NCBI RefSeq assembly: GCF_032854445.1
Contig: NC_088302.1
Span: forward strand, 45,854,521-45,918,520
Origin: Liolophura sinensis
Lineage: Eukaryota; Mollusca; Polyplacophora; Chitonida; Chitonidae
Length of the DNA stretch: 64,000 nt
Reading direction: 5' to 3'
Positions within the stretch are counted from its first letter, which is position 1, and every line of letters begins with the position of its first letter. Shown here one piece after another: positions 45,566 through 57,565 of this stretch. The notes under the pieces were generated by a model. That model saw only the letters and a program-made list of their open reading frames with translations, made no database searches and was not told where the DNA came from. The position numbers and the translations under genes are program-made.

Positions 45566-46427
45566 TCATGTCATCATGAGTTTGGGCACTTATACCATAA
45601 GAAATAAGACAGTGAATCACCCATAGGCAGGTTCTTATGTTTAGTGTAAGCTACATTCGTTGTCATAGAGATCGTAGACATATGCTTTCTGTATTCCACT
45701 TACTTTTTGTGGGTATTGTTGTCCACGTGCATGGCTTAAGCGATAGGCCAATGTGAATGGCCCTTTTTGAAAGGGTAACACAGATGTAGCAAAAACCAGC
45801 ACCAGAGCAACAGAAACGGTAATGCCTGTGCTTCTGTTTCTTCAGAAACTCTCGTATATACAAGTTAGAGCAACCTCCAGCTTTGTTCTCATGGCTTGGC
45901 AATAACTTCATGAAAACCATCGGAGCGTGAAGGAGACGCACTTTTGAACGATTAAATGCTGTTGTATGGTTTGAGGTTTGTTTTGTGGGCCGAAGATTCA
46001 TTCAGTATTCTGAGGTTGACCATCGTAGATGGAGGATATTGGCTTGTTGTGAAGCTACTTGGAAGAATTGTTCGGGAATGTCAATGTTTTGGCAGATTAA
46101 AGTTGCCACTTATTATAGCTGGTAACTTGATATACCGGGGTACTCGGGCGGTGGTTGGTTATGTTTTAATTGACTTCTCTTTCATGTATTGTAAAACACT
46201 TTTCTTTGCTCGATAGGTACAGAAATCAGTAGTAGCATAGATCAAACTCCCACCAAATCGACAGTCAACTTCACACTTCAGAAAGATTTGCACATTATCA
46301 AATAGACCGGATTCAAGTGTCAGTCCTATCATTTTGAATGTGATTCACAATGATAAGCCTTTCAAGAAGTGTATCTCTTCAATTCAGAACTGCTAATACA
46401 AATAACAACGCTTCTGGTCAATGAGGT
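45566..46427. other. Intergenic, nothing recognised
   Basis: No exon or repeat supported. Confidence 0.4.
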
Positions 46428-46520
46428 ATCGGGCTTGGGTCAGTCTTGTTTCCTCCTCCCATGATGTAAGTGAAATATTCTCGAGAACGACTCTTATAAG
46501 AACAACCAATTACAGAAATT
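46428..46520 (+). mobile_element. SINE-A remnant, 3' end
   Basis: GTCTTGTTTCCTCCTCCCAT, GATGTAAGTGAAATATTCTC and GAGAACGACTCTTATAAGAA then CAACCAATTACA follow the SINE-A end. Confidence 0.7.
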
Positions 46521-47170
46521 AACAAACAGTGAAGCCACTAATACCGGTTTCGAGAGCTTTGACAGATGATTTCCATTGTCCCTTTTTGGTTTGCCACTCT
46601 CTAAAGCCTCTCCATATAGCAGTCTGTGAACTCCCAGAAGTCTGGATCAATGGACCAGAGAAAAAAGCCAAGCATGATCTGTTCCTTACAGTTTCACTTT
46701 GGTTTACTTTACGTTCGTGTATGTTGGTTTTCACTCAACAAGCCCAATACTGATGCACTGGCTTTTAGTGGCAGATGCATATTTTGAAAAATGTAAGATG
46801 TGGCCGAAGGAAACAGCAGTATTTTCTTCTTGCATTGGTGTTTTGGTAGCCATTTTCATGGCGGGGTGAAATCTGAGGAAAACCACAAGCCTCTCTTTAC
46901 AATAAGGTTGTAGCCATGAGGAGATCAAGCTGGAGGAACCTACTCAGCCAATGTGGGATACCAGCTTTACCAGTACTTTGCCTGCCCTCTTTTGAGGAGT
47001 GCCAGGAAGGGAAGCAGAACTCTTCCACCTCAGCCATGTGATCTAACAGCAAAGGTCTTGTAACCAACAAGGAACGTGACCTTGAGTAATTTAATTACCA
47101 TAAAGCTCCAGCTCAGGATACCTCCTATTTGCATAAATAAGTTACTGCATTTAGTAAAATAACAGTGTTC
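46521..47170 (-). other. Downstream of ALG11, likely 3' UTR
   Basis: No gene recognised; part is expected to be ALG11 3' UTR. A polyadenylation signal is not assigned. Confidence 0.35.
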
Positions 47171-47442
47171 TCATTTAAAAAATTCCTCAGATGCTGAGAA
47201 AAAGCCAAGTTCAAATTGTTCTTCTGAAAATCTTGTTACTGACTGCCGGGCATTGTTGATGATGTCCATTCTTTGTGTTGGAGTCAACTTGAAAATGGTT
47301 TCCATGGCAGCTGCATAAGATTCCACATCATCTGCCAGGAAGCCTGTTTTTGATCCCTCATAATCAACAACAATATCGAGTTTTGGTCCACCAGAGTTGT
47401 GAGCTAAAACAACAGCCCCAGCAGCCATTATCTCCACAATGC
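47171..47442 (-). CDS. ALG11: ALG11 exon 3
   Basis: The acceptor is CCACAG. It encodes [20 protein letters not shown] through SASEEFFK and TGA. Confidence 0.96.
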
Positions 47443-49628
47443 CTGTGGAACAAAAACAGAAAATGAATGACAAGATTTTCCTGAATGTGGACTTTGTAAC
47501 AGGTGATTTTTGTGATGAGAATTCCTGACCATTTTCATACCAAGTGTGACGTTATGTCAGCAGAATTTTTCTAGGATGGATGGAGAGAAATATCCAGAGA
47601 GGTCAACAGTACACCAGAACGTAAACTGACTAAGTTTAGATTAAGTTTGAATCATTTCAACATTGACTTTTTCCTTTGATAATCTACATATAGTGTCATG
47701 GAAAATCATAGTTCACTAAGTGCTTTCCCAGCAATTCTTTACTACATGCTCACTTCTTGGTACGTTTCAGCTTTGTACATATAGTTTACGAAACCTTAAA
47801 CAACACTGAGGTATCTTCTTAAAAACTGGAGGTACAAAAATCATCAAAAACCACTGGTTTCATGGAGTAAATTTACCTTGCCATTTGACTGAGTAACCCA
47901 CTAGATTTACCTCCAATTTCAAAAGAGTGCGAAATTTTCAGGAGAAGGTGTTAAAGCAAGCACCTGGGGAAGTCTATTGTGTATTGTAGTAAAAACATAC
48001 TTACCTATACCAAAATGTTCATTCCACATTGTATGAAGACCTATGGTGGCCTCTGACAGGAGTTTCTTCAGTTCATCAAAGCTCACATTAATCTTAAATT
48101 TCACATAGTGGCTAATATTCAATTCTTTACAGAGACTTCTTAGACCATCCACTCTCTCTGAATCCTCAATGTTCCGAACGCTGCCAACGAGTTGCAGTGT
48201 ATAATTCTGTCGCTCATTCTCTGGTACGCCCATTAAGAACTTGTGGAATGATTGTATTTGCAAAGGGTGGTCTTTTTCTGGCCTAAACTGTGCCACTGAG
48301 ACTAGAGTGTGACACTTTTTACCCTCCATCCCTACATGAAGGGGCAATTTTACAAACTCTCTGACATCACAGGGAGGGTAAACAATGTGAGTTCTGTCCC
48401 CTGCCTGCCAAAGAGACAATATATGGCCATTTGTCCAGCTTGAATTCACCATTACTAGCTCAGAGCATTTCCCGGCAAGTTGGTACAAGTAAGCGAACAC
48501 TCTGTAGTATGCAAGTTTCACTGAGCTAAGAACAGGGCTGCGTGAAATGAAGGAGGCGTTGTTGTAAGTTTCTGTTCTCTGAGAGACTTTTTCTAACATA
48601 TCTGTGCTGATAGTGGGGTAATGGACATAACACGCCACACGGCAACCACCAAAGTACCGAAACAAAGGCAGGGTAAAGGCATACCCCATGGTATCTATGT
48701 AGAGATCAGGCACAAACTTCCACATGGCCTCTATAGCTAGGACCATGGAGCCCAAACTTTGACCTAACAGTGTGAAGAAGGGGTACTTATATGCCTCCAC
48801 CCAATTTCTTAGGCCTAAAAATACAAACTCCACAGGATTGTCTATAGTGATGTTAAACCTTTCCTGAGCCTTGTTTAAAATCTGTTCGCCTGTTACATCT
48901 TTGTCTCCAGAGTACACCACACATCGCACGCTGGGGTACCTGAGATACAGAGAGAAATCAAAATTATAACAATGTTGATCATTTACTTACCTTACCAGTT
49001 GGTCAAACATTAAACATAAAAAATAAACACAAAACAAGTTTACAGGTGTTGGGAACTGAGCTTAGCACAACAAATATACCTGGTCAGCTGCCGGCACGGT
49101 TGTGTTCAGTGTTGTAGTTTAGAATTTTTCACTCATATGATAGTAGTCAGTTAATGGGTATCCAGACTGCCTGAAGTAAATCGCCCTCCTTGGCCCAAAG
49201 CAGCAAGAACTGGATTCAAGCTTACAATCATTGGTCAAAGGGCCTGACAGGAATGACAGGCCAGCACTTTAACCAACTGAGCAAACATTGGCCTCTGTTT
49301 AATACTGACATTATATTTCAACTATTAAATACAAAATTTTTGACTTCACTGTACATTCTAAACAGAACACTCAGTTACGATACTGTACTAACCTTTTCTG
49401 TAAGGTTCTGATGGCCACCCACAGCACCCTCTCTCCTCCACCCCCGGCATTGCAATACGGGTGGAAGAACCCCACAGTCTGCACCCGGCAGTTATCTGAT
49501 GTACCAGTATACAGGTGAGGGAGGTTGCGCCTGGACTTCCAGCGCAGAACATGTCGTGTTGTCACAAACAAGAGGACACAAGCTACCACACAGCCGACAA
49601 CCAAGCTGCAGAGGATATGCAGCACCAT
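47171..49628 (-). CDS. ALG11: GDP-Man:Man3GlcNAc2-PP-dolichol alpha-1,2-mannosyltransferase, complete gene
   Basis: Adds the fourth and fifth mannoses to the dolichol-linked N-glycan precursor on the cytosolic face of the ER. Three coding exons, 49628-49393, 48939-48005 and 47442-47171, join in phase to 480 residues (human 492). An N-terminal membrane anchor (about residues 3-22, [20 protein letters not shown]) is followed by basic residues and the ALG11 signature [17 protein letters not shown]. The middle holds [10 protein letters not shown]-like [22 protein letters not shown] and MVNSSWT. The GT4 EX7E motif spans the last intron: E386 in NEHFGIG and E394 in IVEIMAAG. The tail [15 protein letters not shown] is diagnostic. 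I start at the ATG at 49628 because an in-frame stop lies upstream, with no ATG between. Upstream splice signals could add a 5' UTR exon. ATP7 lies divergently on the other side. Confidence 0.97.
48005..48939 (-). CDS. ALG11: ALG11 exon 2
   Basis: The acceptor is ATCTCAG. The 935-bp exon carries most of the glycosyltransferase fold; the donor is ATAG|GTAAGT inside the EX7E motif. Confidence 0.96.
49095..49292 (-). mobile_element. tRNA-derived SINE, third head type, SINE-B-like tail
   Basis: In reverse complement the head reads TGCTCAGTTGGTTAAAGTGC with a B box GCTTGAATCC; the end reads CATATGAGTGAAAAATTCTA. It lies in ALG11 intron 1. Confidence 0.65.
49393..49628 (-). CDS. ALG11: ALG11 exon 1
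   Basis: Encodes the membrane anchor and [15 protein letters not shown]. The donor is AAAAG|GTTAGT. Confidence 0.93.
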
Positions 49629-49894
49629 GGAGAGAAAGCTGAAGTGGAAGAAAAACAAATCTTAATCCCTTGCTGTTAATATCACAGAATGTCAAGAAAC
49701 CAGTTCAGAAACAGAAAGAGTCAAACACAGATTGGTCATTAATTACTTTATGATCAGTCAACAGGACTAACATGATAACTGTTTCGTTATCTTTTGTACT
49801 TCTGTTCTGATATTTGGTAAGCCATGCTATCTACAAAGAAAAGTTTGCTGGTTGATTACTATGGTGTTTTTAAAGATGTACGAGAATCTTTCTA

Positions 49895-50070
49895 AACCTG
49901 ATTGATGTTTAACGCCAAACAACATAATAAGAAATTTTTCACTTCATTAGTTTTACAGTTGGAGCCATGGAAGACACCGGAACTTCTGGGATAGTCTGAC
50001 TAACAGACTTGTACTCAGAATTGGTGGAAGACAAGTGCTTTTCAACACACGCTAAACTGAACAAAACTTT
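49895..50070. repeat. Dispersed repeat, second GTGGAAGACAAG copy
   Basis: GATTGATGTTTAACGCCAAA resembles a SINE tail and GGTGGAAGACAAGTGCTTTT matches the block at 12380-12565. Ends are not defined. Confidence 0.4.
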
Positions 50071-50500
50071 CCAAAGTGCCATTGACAGCTTATGATCACA
50101 GCTCCAGGAAAAAATTCCGTGCCCAAGCCACCGATATTATTCCTTAAATATGATTATTATTCCAATTAGTACTAATTTAATGAAATCATTAAGTTCACAG
50201 ACTATTCAGTATGTGAAAAGTTCAACATTTTCAACGAAGTGATCAAACCCATTATACTACTATGCAACACACAGAAATCAAATCCTGGCCAGGTTAGCAG
50301 TTTAATGAATACTCTTACACAAGCTAGTGTTACCTCCCCTGTGTTACAAAACATAAAAACACTCAAAACAGAAAGGAACACAGCCAGATTACAGATTTAC
50401 AGTGAGACTAGACCATAACATACCTAGATATCCTTTTTTTATATCATTGTTTTCACAAAAATTGATGTATTGTTTTTAATCACATTTAGTTGGAATAATA

Positions 50501-50729
50501 TACAGGGTGTCCCAGAAGTTGAGCACCATCCTGATTTTCATTTTTTTTTCTGTGTTTCAGACTTAATACTGATTTTATTTTTTTTCTCTCTTTCAGAGAT
50601 AAAATAATAAACTAACAGCACAAGAAAGAGCTGGTTTTTATGTTTGGAAGAGATGGGGCGACACACCGCTCTATAGCTCAAGCATTCAACCTCAACCTGG
50701 ATGGTGTGTGACTTCTAGGACACCCTGTA
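50501..50729. mobile_element. Tc1/mariner-like deletion derivative
   Basis: Terminal inverted repeats CAGGGTGTCCCAGAAGT at 50503-50519 and its inverse at 50711-50727 differ at one position. They are flanked by TA on both sides, the expected target duplication of this superfamily. The interior (about 190 bp) holds a stretch like ELVFMFGRDGATHRSIAQAF, resembling the N-terminal helix-turn-helix of a transposase, but no catalytic domain. It is therefore non-autonomous. Confidence 0.85.
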
Positions 50730-52990
50730 CACCTTCCAATACAGTGTACACAATTCAAACAATCGACTCCCCAGGGGCAGTCTCCATTCCTTAAACCTCT
50801 TTGTTTGCTGTCTTTGTTTTAAGTGCAACTGATATGACCAGTGTTATTTTGCTAACAAAAACAATTTTAAACATTAATAATGACACATTTACACTCATTT
50901 GTGAATGATCTCAAAGTATAATTTGATCTGAGTATCAATTTATGCCACATCCTACAAGTAGCCTAATGCTGGTATTTGCCTCTAGGAGTTTATCTTCCTG
51001 TAACATTTTAGCTATGATAGATACATAACTTTATCATGATTCAGAGAAAATTCTGGGCCTCTGATGGATTAATCTGCCTTGGATCAGTTACGGTACATGT
51101 TGAACAGGCAAAGAGAAAAAACCTGTCGCACTGGATAATTTTTCTGAGTACCTATTGAGTCATGGATGCATGTGCCTCCTCATGGTTGATAATATAGGCC
51201 ATATACATTGTAAGTCAATAACTTTTCTTGCATTTTAAGATGAGTTTTAATGATTCAGCAGATGTCAAGGAACTTCTCAAAACTTTTTTTGACAATCAAA
51301 CAAATTTCAAAACTGAACTGAAAATAACTATCTAGCAGTTTACATGTTATCTTCTCTCAGCCTCAGTAATGTCCTGAGATTGGCCCTGTACTCTTCTCAC
51401 TGTGTGAGCGCTACCTCCGGCGTCCAAGAAAACACAGCATGCATACACTGACCTTTTCGAGGAAACAATCTCGTATTTATAAAAATAAAGTTTACAAACA
51501 ATGCACACAAAAAGCTTAGGGATGGTTTGTATGCAAGTTATCACATTGAGCAGTGTTCAACAACAACATGCTCTGTACAGAAATTCGTGAAGGTTTTCAA
51601 AAATCTGGAACTTCCATACACGTCCAGCTTGTCATTGGTTGTTTGTTGCTGCTTTTACCAGGGTACCAGAGTACCAGAGTGGAGGTAGGCACAATGATTG
51701 ACCCTGCTCCTTTGCACAGTTTTACCCATACAGAGTTATCTCCCATATTCAACACGCGCGTGATTCTGCCTATCAACTTGTACGTACGCTTTTAGAAACT
51801 CAGGCGTATCTTAATTTTTCTATGCGTACTTGTTGCTCCTATTTTTTTTTCACTTATATTCGTACTGGGCATTTTAAAAGGCGAAAATTACGCCTTACGC
51901 TCCTAATCAGGAGCACTGCGTCGTTCTAACAATGGATACAAAACAAGCTTCAGATTATGATCTGAGATCTGTTTCACTCTTCCCAGCTTAGCTTTCAGAA
52001 ACACATGGTTAATGTAGAAGCCTTAAGCTGGAAACATGACCAACCGATCTCACATCTAACACGGTCCTCCATGCATGAACTAATCTCTGATGACAGATTA
52101 ATAAGAAAGATACCTGTACATGAAAAACATAATGATGCGGATTTCCCTAGGAAAATTAACAAAGCCTATTACAATATAACGTAACTGATATACTGTCCGC
52201 TGAAAATTTTCATAGGTGTCCTCAGACATTGACCATTTGTTCAGTCAGTTACCGTACCAGAGGTAAACGTGTACCACGTTGTCTGGCATTATCCGTCTAC
52301 AGGTCAAGGACGTTTACTGAGACCCGTATGGTCTGACCTCATTACCTACTTCCTGAAATGGAGTGAAATGTTGACATTGAACATAAGTAAAAATACTTCT
52401 TGTCAACATTGCTTGGAATTTGCACTCTTGGTCAAGGAACTTTTTGCTTTTGGGCCATAATTATTTAACAACGCAGATTTTGCTAACCTATGAAACAATT
52501 TTCGAACACACCAACCATTCTCTTCTCTACGTCACTCATATGCCTTACTTCCTGTTCGATGTTGGTGTTGTGCTGGGTATTACGATTTCACAGCGCCAAA
52601 AAAAAAAAAAAAGAAGTGGTATCCCGTGGCTGTGAGCGTGTCTGTATCAACGGTAATTAAAGCATTAGGTAAGTGCTTATTTTCTGCTGGTATATGTCAT
52701 GAAGGAAGTTGCTTTAATAGATAAAGATCAGGGAATGCCACATCGCCTGTCGTCGTTGTTTTGAACAGTTAAAGTTGAAGTCTGTCAGTGTTTGGGTCTT
52801 GCTTCGACAGTAAAACTGCTGTGTCACTGTCACTGTCGGTTTCGATTTTTATTTCAGACTTTGAGCTTGCCCAGTTTGGCAGTTGTAAAGACTAGGCTAA
52901 TGCTTTTGCTGTTTTTTTAGTCACTGATAGGCCATGATTGCTCTGACGTTGGGTTTGGACTTGGGTGGGGTTGGGGGGGGGAAGTGTGTT
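50730..52990. other. Region between ALG11 and ATP7, upstream part
   Basis: No coding exon is recognised. A strong donor (GCATTAG|GTAAGTGC near 52669) after CpG-containing sequence could end a non-coding first exon of ATP7. This is inference only. Shared promoter sequences for the two divergent genes may lie here. Confidence 0.3.
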
Positions 52991-53690
52991 CCCCCAAGGT
53001 AGTTACGGAATGTAACTCTGTATCGATCAACACGAAGTGAATAACTGCTTCTAATGTGTTGAATCGAATTCAAGCCACATTTACTGCATCTTCACGCACG
53101 CATTAAATTTTCCCTGGCGTAAGCGATGTCAACCGAATGTTCCCCATAATCAGCTAACCTGTTCTGAGTCTCGCTGAACCAAAAATGATCCATGACAACT
53201 GTGGCGTCTCGTTCTGTGATTGATGTGAGCGCAGAAAAAGGTAAAGTTGTTAAAGGGAGATAATACCTATGGCAATCATTGTAGTAACACTGGGCAAGTC
53301 GAGGCGTCTATTTGGCTGTTGCACTCCCCCTGTCGTTAGATGGTGCTAATCGCTTCAGCCTCATTCATTCTCACAAGTGATTAGAATGGTGACAAACGGC
53401 TTATGGCCACAGTGGGTGTAGTGTCCGAAAATGCATTTATTCTATTTATGAATTTGTGTGGTGGTCATGGATTGTTTTTGGTTTGGCAAAACTTAGAACA
53501 GGTTAGCTGATTATGGGGACCACTCGGTTGACAGCAATTTACGCTAGAGAAGATTTAATGCGTGTCCAGATGCAGTAAATGTGGCTTACCGGTGATCCAA
53601 CACATTAGAAGCAGTTATTCGCTGCAACCGTCCCAACACTTTGTGTTTGTCGATACAGAGAGTTACATTCTGCAACTACCCCTGAGGATG
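52991..53690. mobile_element. Long inverted repeat pair A, foldback-like
   Basis: The left arm (about 52991-53205) and right arm (about 53453-53690) are imperfect reverse complements: GTAGTTACGGAATGTAACTC, CTGCTTCTAATGTGTTG, GCCACATTTACTGCATCT and CCCCATAATCAGCTAACCTG recur inverted. The spacer is about 250 bp with no ORF. A DNA transposon of unknown family is likely. Confidence 0.75.
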
Positions 53691-53734
53691 GCCCCAAACC
53701 AGCCTGATGTCTAATGCATTAGACATTGTATGCT

Positions 53735-53773
53735 AACAATACATCGTCTAACAGAGGTAGAGGATGTATTGTT
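53735..53773. other. Hairpin next to inverted repeat A
   Basis: AACAATACATC and GATGTATTGTT form an 11-bp perfect stem around a 17-base loop. Confidence 0.7.
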
Positions 53774-54476
53774 ACAGTGGGTACTTCCTTATGTGCGTTG
53801 AAACCTCCATAATGTTTCTAACATGACATTTTCTCAGTCAGCAAAATCCTAGGTAAAGGTATCACATTTTTATTGGACCGCAATTGGCTTCTGTTTTTCT
53901 CAAGTCGTTTATTTTAAGACCAAAAAAAAAAAAAATGGCAAAATTTGGAATATGGGGTCATGTTTCCCTTCTCAATGATTTGCCGAGCATTCTCCACGAT
54001 GAAGACTTTTTGCCATGCTGAGTGGCTATTCCTAACATATAACAATCACCACCTGTGCAGGACAAACGAAAAATCCACGAGTGGTCCAATAAAAGTGCGA
54101 TCCCATGGTCAGGGATTGCTGATTAAGAAAATATCAGGTAGAGAACGCCAAGGAAGTTCCAGATGCAGATCATTCCCCAGCTAGGGTTTTGGGAAGGGAC
54201 CTCTGTTAAACCTTGTACCGTTAGCTTACAATGTCTAATTCATTAGGCTAGCCCCAAACCAAGATTAGAGTGCTTTCCATTCAAAAACCGAATGTAGCTA
54301 CCTGCCCTTGTCAAAGTATATCAAGGTAGGCAGTTCAGTATACCTGATTGCCTTGAGAACTCTCCAAGGAATCTGGGGCCCATGCAGCCTAGGAAATAAC
54401 CGGTCAACGTTAAGTGTCTGCAAACTTAAAGAACAAAACTAACGAATTTAGACTGGGTTTCAGTTGTTCATAGATA

Positions 54477-55386
54477 CTTTTTCATAAACATAAGACCAGC
54501 ACCCACTTAGATCAATTTTAATATAAGCAACTAATTTTTAAAGAACTAATTTGTATAATGGAAATGACGCATGTGGTGCATGTGAGTTATAGGCCTAAGT
54601 TGTTCTTGGCTTCAGTTTCAGGTGTCCACATTCATATGCACAGCAAGTGCACTTGTTGGTCATCATATTAACTGAAGTGACAAACCTATTCCCAGAGTTT
54701 TTGAAATTTGTGCATATATTGTGTTCATTAGAGAGAGGGGAAGGGGTTGGAAGAACTATGATATAGAACATATAGTGAAAATATCAAATACGTGTATCTC
54801 AGTAAAATGATGAATCATATCTCACACTGATTGAGAAATGAAAGGAACACAATAATACAACATCGAAAATGTAATATTTTTTTTTTTATATAATCAGATA
54901 GTAGGTTTAATGCATGCTCAGTCACGTCAGTTATTCACTTACCTAATATAATAAAATTAAAAGTCCACTTACATACATGTACCAGAAGGGATGTGCCAGC
55001 AAAACAGTCTGCTTAAAAAACATTACAGAGTAGGCCTACAAGGCTATACGCCGTATGTACAGATTCATTCTGCTATGAACAACATATGAATTTATGCAAA
55101 TAAGACTCAGTTAACTGTGTCACATTATACAATGATGGATGTACTTTGATCTGTGGGATGCATATATATTTTTGGCAGGTAGCTACATCACAGCTCTGCT
55201 GTTATGCCATAATCATTCATTCCTTATATCGCCAGATGGTGTGTTCTGACAGCAGCATTATGTTGTTGTTGTTGCTTGCCTATATGCACCACATGCGTCA
55301 CTTCCGTTTCAGTAAGTAGTTAATTAATCGCTTATATTAAAACTGATTTAAGTGGATGCGGGTCTTATGTTTATGAAAAATGATGC
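54477..55386. mobile_element. Long inverted repeat pair B, foldback-like
   Basis: The left arm (54477-54605) and right arm (55257-55386) match inverted: TTTTTCATAAACATAAGACC, TTTTAATATAAGC and GACGCATGTGGTGCAT. The spacer is about 650 bp and shows no transposase. Confidence 0.75.
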
Positions 55387-55500
55387 TGGGGTAGTTATTG
55401 CATTAGGTTTTAGATGGAACACACTCTGACGTTGGTATCGGACCAACCGTGGCCAAATAAAATTTTCCCAAACCTAATGTCAGAGCAGTTTCTGACGAGA

Positions 55501-57100
55501 TGACAACTGGATCATGGGGAAATATGCCATCAAGATTGGCTGATTTGGCTCTCTGTGCAGTTTATCTTTCAACCATGAAAACATATTTTTGTATTCTTGA
55601 ACAGAAAATGTATGTTACAAAATATTATTTGTATCATAGTATCTTTTGTCTGTTATATCAAACATTTTGTGATATATCATATCTTTTAGGTGGTACATCA
55701 ACAAATTGTAGTCTTTAAACCATTTGAAACAGTTTCCCAATTATCAAGCATATCATACTTGTATTTAACTGCCATTACTCATCAGATGTATCCTTTCTCT
55801 TTTGAATGATCATAAAGTTTGAGGCATTTAGAAGTAAATTTTTGTATAATGTACATGTATGATACAATGTCGGTTCATTTATCAGAGAGGATAAATGTTC
55901 CTTGCTCATTAGCTGTTTTTTTTTTTTTGGTTGAGTTTAGAAACACCCATGCACAGGGTTAGTAGAAGGATATACATGTAGCAAGAGCTACTTGGGGTGA
56001 TCTTACATGATCATGTATTGCTAACAGGCAGGTGTCGTGTAGGTTAACAGGGCAGCATGTGGTATTCTGTTCCTTGGTAGTGAAAGATACAGGTATGCCC
56101 TGTGTCCTGGTGAGCTGGGCATGACTCTCAGTGTTGTACTGACGTCATTTCCTCGCATACTCGCCAGATTCAAGGTACAGAAGGACAAGTGATGTTAAAA
56201 CCCAGGTAGAGCAAACAAAGCCACGACACTCTCTGATGTCCCCACTTTTACGAGCCTGTCTGGTGTTTGATTAGCACATACCCCATTACACTAATTGATA
56301 CATGTTAACAATTGTGGTCACAAGGCAAAGAAATGCGCCTGTACTGTGTGTGAAAAGATATTTTTTGTGGGCATGCCAATCTCATGAATGATGATATGCT
56401 TTCAAATTGTTAACATTTCTGTACCCCCAAAATCTAATTAAAATAAGAGCAGGCATTACATGTAAAAAGTTTCTATTTTTCCATCAATAATATCAGTCCA
56501 AATCATTTAATTTAAAATTGTAATGACTGAGATGTGCTATAGTATCTTGTCTAAGACTTCAACCATTTTGCATAGTCAGTGACAATACACATGTATAATG
56601 CAACATACATTCCATCTCTGGTTATGGATATACAAATAAGAATGTATTTACATGTTTCGGGTTAGAAAATTTTAAGAATTAACAAAGCATAAAACCTTAT
56701 CATTCCAGCCAATCTCATGTCAATATAATAAATATATATAATCATTGGAAAGAAGTGGGATTTGTGTTGGGCATAATGGCAGAAGGAATAAACGTAATGT
56801 ACATGTATATATGTTCCTAGTCTGATTCAGATATTACTCTCACCACAGAGAACATATTGGATGTAGCTACTGTGTGCCTCATCAGACTTTGCTCTTTGTA
56901 TGTAAGGAAATGATTTATTACTTTTGGTAATTATCCCAGGAATGTCCATGTAATTATTAATTTTGAATGTCTCTTCATTTGGCTCTTAGGTTTACTTTTT
57001 ACTCGTAAAAGAACGCACACACTTCAGTGTACATCTGTATGTATTTTTCACACTTTGCATACCAGTATGTACTTGACGTCCATGGGAAGATTTAGCTGCC
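55501..57100. other. Upstream of ATP7 exon, no feature
   Basis: Possibly intron or promoter of ATP7. Several TACATGTA octamers; no exon recognised. Confidence 0.4.
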
Positions 57101-57222
57101 AGGAGCCTGCGGATGGCCATGGGTGTTTCCCTGGGTATGCTCAGTTTCCTCCTACCATCCTGCTGGCAGCCGTTGTATTAGTGAAATATTCTTGAGTAGA
57201 ATAAATAAGTCAGTAAATAAGT
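57101..57222 (+). mobile_element. SINE-A copy, 3' half
   Basis: GGAGCCTGCGGATGGCCATG, CAGTTTCCTCCTACCATCCT and TAGTGAAATATTCTTGAGTA then AATAAATAAGTCAGTAAATA. Confidence 0.88.
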
Positions 57223-57362
57223 GTGTACATGTAACCCGTGGAAGAGGCGTGTCAAAAACTTCATCATATACAGGCAATTCATATGTGTACATGTATATGC
57301 ATGATTAGTATACATGTACTTTAAATTCAACAGCATTAACTTGTGACTGTCAGTTAACTGTG

Positions 57363-57565
57363 GAGGGCCTCCGTGGCCGAGGTGGTTAGCACGCCTGTGG
57401 GGTTGCTGTGCTTTCAAGTCCAGCTCATGCTGGCTTCCTCTCTGACTGTATATGGGAAGGCCTGTCAACAACCTGCTGATGGTCATGGGTTTCCTTTGTG
57501 CACTGCCCGGTTTCCTCCCACCATAATGCTGGCATGCAGTAGTGCTGGCAGAAGAGAAATATATT
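57363..57565 (+). mobile_element. SINE-A copy with tRNA-like head, tail lost
   Basis: GGGCCTCCGTGGCCGAGGTG, GTTAGCACGCC and CAAGTCCAGCTCATGCTGGC form the head; TTTCCTCCCACCATAATGCT ends the conserved part. Confidence 0.85.

Noticed and set aside
46519-46753. Overlapping ORFs on opposite strands downstream of ALG11
   Set aside because: Both frames are open over the same bases without homology; position suits an ALG11 3' UTR.
49626-49658. Longer ALG11 N-terminus starting with [10 protein letters not shown]
   Set aside because: The codon at 49658 is TTG and is preceded by an in-frame stop, so the ATG at 49628 is the likely start.
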